From Russula earlei (lineage: Eukaryota; Basidiomycota; Agaricomycetes; Russulales; Russulaceae): a stretch of 15,798 nucleotides of DNA. Both the position numbers and the translations under genes were made by a program. The notes below the pieces were generated by a model. That model saw only the letters and a list, made by a program, of their open reading frames with translations. It was not told where the DNA came from and made no database searches. The stretch spans positions 1-15,798 of the forward strand of contig JAGFNK010001043.1 of assembly GCA_025769875.1 (NCBI GenBank). The letters run 5' to 3'. Of the stretch, positions 10,017 to 15,798 are shown piece by piece. The first letter of the stretch is position 1. Each line of letters starts with the position of its first letter.

Positions 10017-10071
10017 CTGACCGAGTGCTAGGTACCTTAAGTAAGCTGCATGGTTGGTGGGTTGGTGACAG
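10017..10071 (-). repeat. Right terminal inverted repeat of the pogo-like element
   Basis: Read on the minus strand it begins CTGTCACCAACCCACCAACC. It differs from the left repeat at two transition positions. The adjacent TA is at 10072-10073. Confidence 0.93.
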
Positions 10072-10073
10072 TA

Positions 10074-10694
10074 CACCTTCTCAACTGGCAAGCATGATCA
10101 ACCGCCATGGATCCACTGTGCATATGTGATATAACAAAGTAATGTACCTCAGTATTGTGCACATAAGTGATCACTGAGGGGAAAGATAAACTGACTAAAC
10201 TACTGTTTAAGTAAATAAGTCTGCAGGCTATGCAAGCCTGTGATTGTAGGTAACTCAAGCCATCAAAGGTAAATCACAGCTGATCATCAGCTGCACTATC
10301 TATGAGATGAGATGTAAACTATCTGAATCACTAAGTAGGATCACATCATAAATATATCAATCAAATGGGTATATCAGTTACCCTTGCATGCACACAATCA
10401 ACATTAATCACCTGTGATCTTATCTCAATCACATGTGCTATCTTATGTGGGCAATCACAACAGATATTAACAACACGGGCACACTAAGGAGGGAAGAGAA
10501 GTGCATATCTTCATTCGGCGGAAACTCAATAGCAGGTCTGGATTCTCTGTCAACGAGAACGGGTTGTATTATCCCGGTGAGCATGTCCGCTCGGATCCGA
10601 TCTCCAGAACACGAACGGATGTGTTGACATCCGGAGCGTCAAGTATGTCCGTTGACAGACAATCTAGAGACAGTGCATTAAGTCTTGCGAGCAC
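10074..10694. other. Noncoding stretch downstream of the Rad51-like gene
   Basis: No gene is supported, apart from a possible further 3' exon of the Rad51-like gene reaching about 10569. The segment holds a 17-bp near-perfect palindrome, CAGCTGATCATCAGCTG (10277-10293). A 15-bp sequence ATCAAATGGGTATAT at 10360-10374 also occurs inside the pogo element at 9903-9917; in both places it is followed about 40 bp later by CATTAATCAC. A 14-bp sequence at 10162-10175 also occurs at 7091-7104, outside the other end of the element. Confidence 0.55.
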
Positions 10695-11850
10695 CTATTG
10701 TATCTCCGCCCTGCGGGGAGCGTCGTATAAATTATCTCCGGTGATCTGTGGGCTTACCATTTCATATGACTCTTCGAGGGTGACGTTCTCACTATCATAA
10801 TTTGGGCACGAAAGTAGGCGCAGAACTCTGAAAAAATATACAGTTCTTTGAATTGTGACGTAAAATTAACGAAAAGATCAAACCCAGAAGTCCTTGTCTC
10901 AGGGACGATTAGCACTCGATACGTCCGGTGTGGTGGTAGATAATTATCTCCTGCAGTCGTGTTAGCCAATTCTCCGTTCATGTATGGGACACAGGCCAGA
11001 ACGGACTTGCCAAGCAAGGGGACAAGAACTGCTCTCGAACCAGAGTCAAAGCTTGTCGGAGTACCGTCCGGGTTGAGGAACTTGGTGGCTAGCTGAGTCG
11101 TAGTCACAACCTGTTCCTTGGTCAATAAGCAGATGACGAAGATGGGTGGAAAGAGGATTACTGCGATATCCAAGGAGGAACATAGCTTGGCCAAAACCTG
11201 TTTCACACGCACAAGCAATGTTGCCCGCCTCGACATTGTCAAACCCGGGGCGGTTTGGAAAGGAAACCAAATAGAATTAAGTATGACGAGGCGGATCTGA
11301 GAGGACTCCTGTCAGTCATAACCCAGTGGATAAATTATTGCGATTCCGTTTACTGATGGGTGTGCTTCCAAGAACAAGGGAAGATTGTGGAGAAATATGA
11401 GAAGATCTGGTAGCGTAAAGACAGTCAAGTAGTATACAAGTTCCAAGCTGGCATCGACGAGATTCAGATTCTTAGAGCCTTGGAGAAACCAGCGTGAATT
11501 GGAGGCGGGATGAAGAGTGTGGGCCGCCTACGAAGCTCTGGATGAAGTGTGGCTGGACTGGCCATGTTTTGCATGTCTGGCACACAGTCAGTATGCAGAA
11601 TTTGTCGTTACGTTGATATCTTACCAACAAAAAGGACCTGATCGTTCACTGGATACCGCACTGGATGCAAATTTTGTCGCAAGGATCTCTTTTCGCCGTA
11701 ACCTGGCGGACCGGAAAGCTCCAAGACGTGACCACTTGGTAAGCCACCTCCCAGCAACCTATCCAGCGGTATGCATGATGAGGAGAACCTTTTGTTTATT
11801 GATATTAAATCGGCGGCAGACCGCCCGAGTGGGGGAAATGAGGCAGCCAT
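10695..11850 (-). CDS. Rad51/RecA-like P-loop ATPase, likely DNA recombination/repair
   Basis: The product resembles the core of Rad51-paralogue ATPases that act in homologous recombination in the nucleus. Exons on the minus strand: 11850-11625, 11576-11532, 11478-11354, 11308-11162, 11110-11011, 10950-10884 and 10827-10695, giving 280 residues. Motifs: DRLLGGGLPSGHVLELSGPPG (about residues 32-52, Walker A region); DQVLFVDMQNM (about 70-80); TLPDLLIFLHNLPLFLEAHP (about 112-131); RLVILNSIWFPFQ (about 138-150, Walker B-like); VVTTTQLATKFLNPDGTP; GSRAVLVPLLG; YRVLIVPETRTSG. The intron at 10951-11010 is GC-AG (donor GCAAGT). Odd points: the Walker A reads GPPGYGEK rather than GxxGxGKT/S, while an adjacent frame encodes a more natural KEILATKFASSAV. 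The last exon may instead splice at a GTAAGC donor (about 10757) to an exon ending near 10569. Which Rad51 paralogue this is cannot be said. It is divergent from the RRM gene, 171 bp between starts. Confidence 0.75.
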
Positions 11851-12021
11851 GTAAATTAGGCACTCGTGACCCTGAGCCCAGGTCACGGGTTTCCGACGCG
11901 AGCGCCCTTTAGGCCTGAGCTCGAGTTGAACTCATTCCCGCCTTCTTCACACAAACCTTCCCTCTATCCCGCTGTTCTTGCGTCTCCTTTGACCCAACCC
12001 TTGACCATTTTATTTCCAGTG
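11851..12021. promoter_or_regulatory. Divergent promoter region between the Rad51-like and RRM genes
   Basis: The 171 bp between the two start codons (11850 minus, 12022 plus) must hold both 5' leaders and any promoter elements. It is pyrimidine-rich on the plus strand (about 11938-12000), as is common upstream of basidiomycete genes. No specific factor site is recognised. Confidence 0.45.
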
Positions 12022-13765
12022 ATGCCTTTCCCTGACGCTGCTTTCTTCAAACACCCTCGCCGCAGCATCGACCGGGATGGTCGATCAAGTGCCCAGAGGT
12101 GGTTTGTCATTTCCTCCTTGTGATTTAGAGCACAATGACCGTTGACCTTGCTCGCGACAGTAGGCGGTCGGGAGATAGTTGAAAATCGCATTGGTATCTC
12201 CCGCCGGTCTTTGTTCTTTGCGTTTGGATCTCACACGGTGACTGGCATAGGTTCAATAGAGGACGTGAGTTTGGCAAAGATGGTATTTCGTTGGAAATTA
12301 CATTCTCCAATCCTGACGCTGCTACGTACGTCCGCTGACTTGGTCCACCTCTTCATTATTGACAAGGTCCGCCCAGAAAATGTCTCCCCCATGTCAGGAT
12401 ATTCGGTCTCAGGTCATCCTATGTAAGATCTGTGCTTTCAGATATCTTCTACAATCTATCCCTAGGAGAATGCGATCGCTGTCATGCTTCTTGTACCCCA
12501 CTGGATGCGCTTCTCCCTCTATCGAGCCACGTTATTCTCTGACAATATTCTCAGAATTGATACAGCTATTAGTAGATCACCCCCGAAACCCCAGGCAGCC
12601 ATTCAAGACAAATTTCTGGATACTCGTCGTAACCTCTATGTGCTGGGGCTGCCATTTGATTTATCCAAGTAGGTGGCATACTTCATCCCCAGGGCTACTC
12701 TTTAGTGATAAAACAGCCCCGAGCTATCTGCTATTTTTTCCCATTTCGGCGCCGTGACCCATAGTGTCATCTCGCAACTGTCGACAATGCCTCTCGGCGT
12801 CGAGGCTTTGTTGTGATGTCAACACACGCTGAAGCGAAAATTGCGATGGAAAATATTTCGCAAACAAGCATTAGGTCTGTCATCGTGTCAGCGTAACAGG
12901 CCCCATCGCCTTACTCTGTGATGTGCTCTACAGAGGGTCAATCGTGGATGTATCCTGGGCTGTGGTCCAGCGTTCTCAAGGTCGGTCCCATTTGCTAGGC
13001 AATCGTCTGCTTACCTCTACCAACAAACAGGCTTTCTTGATGGGGGTGATAGGGCAGTTACCTTAGAAGGCCAGGTTGACTCTGCTATTCCTGCCTCTGA
13101 TCGTGGTTCCACATTTCAGACCTCGAGTTCTCAAAGTGACAATTCCAAGACAGTCCATGCACTATCAGTGGCTCAGGATCAGTCCTATCCTGCGAGCATT
13201 ATTGTTCACAATCTTCCTGCTTTTGTTCGCTCAAGATTCTGACTTGGAGCCTTTGTTTTGTCCATTTGGTGAAGTCAGGGAGATCCGGAAACAAGCCCCT
13301 TCGGTTACCCAGTCTAGCGCTGACATCATTTCTGTCCTTGTCACTTACTCCTCCGTTATTGATGCTACAGAAGCCAAGGTGGCTTTGCACGGCCAGACTT
13401 ATGGAGACACCCCTTTGAAAGTGGAGTCCCTTTGGCCTTATCATGATTACGAACACAACCGGAAACCAGGCCGAGAACATTCCTCTAGATCATCATTGAA
13501 TCCTTGTGCATCACCGTTCGTCTTCGACACTGCTATGACTATCTCGGCTCCACCTACCTCTCTTGTCTCTGAAGACTTCCCTGATTATTTTTCGAAACCC
13601 AAGTTGAGCGGCATGGCTAGGCGTTTCACACATTTCTCGTTGCCAGATACGATAACACGTGGACACCGATCCCTTCCTGCTTCTACCCTTCCGTCACGAG
13701 CCAATTCTGTGGCGCCATGGTCTGCCGCCTGCGCGTTCGAGCTTCTATGCATAGCAAACTTGTGA
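12022..13765 (+). CDS. RNA-binding protein with two RRM domains; frame broken as read
   Basis: The clear part starts near 12600. RRM 1 has RNP2 LYVLGLPF (about 12637), FSHFGAVTH, then RNP1 RRRGFVVM (about 12800) and a return strand SIVDVSWAVVQRSQGFLDGGDR. RRM 2 has IIVHNLP (about 13200), DLEPLFCPFGEV and VLVTYSSVIDATEAKVALHG, followed by a Ser/Pro-rich tail to the TGA at 13763-13765. Well-supported introns are 12669-12716, 12875-12933 and 12981-13030. Two single-base shifts are needed inside conserved RRM sequence. Near 12770 one C appears missing between VTHSVI and ATVDNASRRRG; near 13221 one T appears extra in a T run. The 5' exons (12022 to about 12600, first peptide MPFPDAAFFKHPRRS) cannot be joined into one frame without further single-base changes, so that model is tentative. 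The protein probably binds single-stranded RNA; its targets are unknown. It could be a true pseudogene or carry sequence errors. Confidence 0.7.
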
Positions 13766-14157
13766 CACCACCGAGAACCTAACGAGCGGCCGAGTCCGAG
13801 TCCATAGTAATCCTCAAAGGGCCTTGTGCCCCCTCTCATTACTACACGCCGGCGATACCATCACCCGACCAATCCGATACAGTTTCTTGCGTTCCATCAT
13901 GATATTTCGCTTTCTCGAATCAAAATCATACAGCCGCCTGTTTTGAGATCCATGTTCATGTTTGATTGCTCAGTTCTATCAAGTAGTATCTGGTCTGTGC
14001 GTTTGCAGTAGTTGGACCCAAGAACGATGCAGGATGTGTCGTACTTTATGATACTTGTCACTTCATTAGCTAGTGTTCATCATTCGTTATGGCACGATGT
14101 TAGCTCCTTGCTGACCAACCAAGTCTAGTGTCGGCTCTGCCCGGAAGAGAAGTGATT
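13766..14157. other. Intergenic stretch, no gene seen
   Basis: This lies between the stop of the RRM gene and the next start on the same strand. It probably contains the RRM gene's 3' untranslated region and the promoter of the next gene. Short open frames here lack protein-like features. Confidence 0.5.
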
Positions 14158-15798
14158 ATGGACTCTGCCCACAACCACGACGGTCCAAAACGGCCACGCG
14201 TGCGACCTCTCCCCATCCCAAGACCTTCTGTCTCAGGGGATTCGCATAATGGGAATTCCACCTATGGCTCATCTATATCTAGCAACGACCTTACTGCTCC
14301 TCCCCTCATTCCCGAACGTCGTCGACTTCAACAGACCCTACTGCGGACAACCATCACCCAGGTGATACAAGAACGGTGTTTCTGGCAGGAACAACCATAA
14401 CCGAATCCCCGATATCTAGTCCAACTCTACATGATAGCCAATCCCCAACCCATCGGCTCCTCCCTCGAGGATTAAGTTAGCTCGGTCGCGTCCAGTGAAG
14501 AAATCGTCGTTACTCTCGAACAGATCGTCTTCTACTTCTGACTTGAAAGCGACAGATGAGCCCTCTCAATCCACGCGACGCGGGATGATCTCCGTCATCA
14601 TTTCCTGCGCGCACAACTACAACCATCCACCTGGCTCCTAGCGTTCAATCAGGCACTCCTCGCCGCCGTCTCCGACGTACCCCAACGCCCGTCCACATCG
14701 AAGCAGTTTCGAATGCCCAAACTTGGATTCAAGCATGTCGTAGAACAAGAACGCAGGACACGGCTGCGGATCAAAGCAAGAAGTTCCGAGATATTCTCAG
14801 CGCATTGAGCGCAATGCGATCCATTGAGCCTAAGGCACCGAGAAGGGAACGGGAAGGGACACTGGCGAGTATGGCCACGTCGTTGAACATGGGCTTTATG
14901 AGCTCGAATGCAACCCTCGAGATTGCGAGCACTTCGACCTCAAGTTACCTGCCGCAGAGTCGCGCTAAGGCCCTGCGGAGACAAGCATCCTTGCAGGTCG
15001 TAGCTTCCCACTCGCAATCAGTCGTCATTACTTCTCTTTACAACATCATCTCTTATCATGCCTCATCCGCTCCCGACCAGCTACAGGCTGCAAAGTTTCT
15101 GCCGCACGAGAACGCAGTCTTATTCGCCCTATTAAGGCCTTTCATGACCCCACAGGGAGAAGCCGCTGATAGTGAGCGTCTGCAAGCATTGGAAGCTTTT
15201 GAGATCACAGTCAGGACTTGGAAGCCAGCTTCGAGTGAGGTAAGGCCTGCTCTCATTCTTTGCCAATCGCCATCTCAATGTGCGCGTTGGGATTATAGGA
15301 CTTCCTCGAGCGCTGCATTTGGTGCTACAGGGTTGCGCGGATGATCCAGGATCAGAGGCATGTCCGAATGAGGGTACTCGCCATTTTGTCCACCTGCTTA
15401 TTTTCCTCCGGTCATCCGTTCGGGACTGGATCATTCATCACTGTCCAGACTCTTTTCCAAACTTGTTTTCCTTACAAGGGTCATTACTCGAGGAAGATGA
15501 TTCGGAGGGAGCATCATACGTAACCGAACTCATCAATGACGCAAAGAAAGCCCGAAGTGAGGGCCTTGATTCTTCCCTATTGATGCAGCACTACGGGGTC
15601 CAACTTCGTTCTGAAGCTGATGCTCAAGCTGTCATGGATTGCATGATAATCATAGCATTGAGTGCCTGTGTGGAAAATGCGACCTACGGCGAGCATCAAT
15701 ATGTGTTAAACAATGTGGTTGAGGCGAAGGTCAGCGAAAGTTGTATCTGTCTGTTCTACGCGAAATGACCTCTTTGAGGAAGGTTCAGTGCCACTGGG
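14158..15798 (+). CDS. Uncharacterised conserved-looking fungal protein, 3' end beyond window; frame broken as read
   Basis: I do not recognise the family. The start chosen is the ATG at 14158 (MDSAHNHDGPKRPRVRP), followed by a Ser/Pro/Arg-rich, probably disordered N-terminal region to about 14790. A long helical region then follows (QTWIQACRRTRTQDTAADQ; ALSAMRSIE; SVVITSLYNIISYHASSAP; LLRPFMTPQGEAADSERLQ). Introns are 15240-15298 and probably 15411-15478 (donor GTCATC is weak). They lead to DFLERCIWCYRVARMIQDQR, GSLLEEDDSEGASYVTEL and VMDCMIIIALSACVENATYG. The frame needs single-base changes near 14357 (CCC for CCCC), 14468, 14585 and 15729 (GG for GGG). Beyond the last of these, LYLSVLREMTSLRKVQC continues to the window edge. 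No nonsense substitution needs to be invoked. The helical C-terminal part could be an ARM/HEAT-like fold, but that is only a guess. Confidence 0.6.

Larger units (their letters stand above)
7152..10071 (-). mobile_element. pogo-like (Tc1/mariner superfamily) DNA transposon, full length
   Basis: The element is 2,920 bp with 55-bp terminal inverted repeats differing at two positions (7152-7206 and 10017-10071). It is flanked by the dinucleotide TA at 7150-7151 and 10072-10073, the target duplication of Tc1/mariner/pogo elements. The ends begin CTGTCACC. Inside is one transposase gene on the minus strand with a DDE_1 (CENP-B/Tigger/Fot1-type) core. Both ends are intact, so the element could in principle be moved by a transposase supplied elsewhere, although its own enzyme is broken. 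Confidence 0.92.

Noticed and set aside
1..15798. tRNA or rRNA genes
   Set aside because: No segment showed a recognisable rRNA core or a convincing tRNA cloverleaf on either strand by eye; a tRNAscan-SE run would be decisive.

Overview
The window looks like nuclear DNA of an agaricomycete basidiomycete. Introns are very short (44-72 bp) with GT-AG borders and CTAAC/CTGAC-like branch sites. The mobile DNA includes a Plavaka-type transposase. The gene families present (DUF6532, Rad51-like, RRM) are ones usual in mushroom-forming fungi. No bacterial or organellar feature is seen.

Layout. (1) 1-4139, minus strand: a decayed Plavaka transposase gene that runs off the left edge. Two later insertions sit inside its coding sequence: a 551-bp PIF/Harbinger-like MITE (1126-1676, TSD TAA) and a 480-bp solo LTR (2415-2894, TSD ATGAT). 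Deleting either insertion plus one TSD copy rejoins the transposase frame exactly. (2) 4178-6095, plus strand: an apparently intact eight-exon gene encoding a DUF6532 protein of about 518 residues, head-to-head with the Plavaka gene with only 38-170 bp between start codons. (3) 6096-7151: noncoding DNA with small inverted and direct repeats. (4) 7152-10071: a complete 2,920-bp pogo-like (Tc1/mariner superfamily) transposon with 55-bp terminal inverted repeats and a TA duplication. Its transposase is inactivated almost entirely by C-to-T/G-to-A changes, including loss of a catalytic aspartate. (5) 10074-10694: noncoding. (6) 10695-15798: a block of single-copy-looking cellular genes: a Rad51/RecA-like ATPase (minus), an RRM RNA-binding protein (plus, divergent from the former) and an uncharacterised protein (plus, cut by the right edge).

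The transposable elements are independent nested or adjacent insertions, not a cooperating cluster. The cellular genes share no obvious pathway. Two features stand out. One is the clean nested-insertion record inside Plavaka. The other is the contrast between transition-driven decay of the pogo transposase and single-base, often homopolymer, indels in the right-hand cellular genes. The latter could be sequencing error or true gene decay. The most speculative lead is whether the intact DUF6532 gene travels with the Plavaka element.
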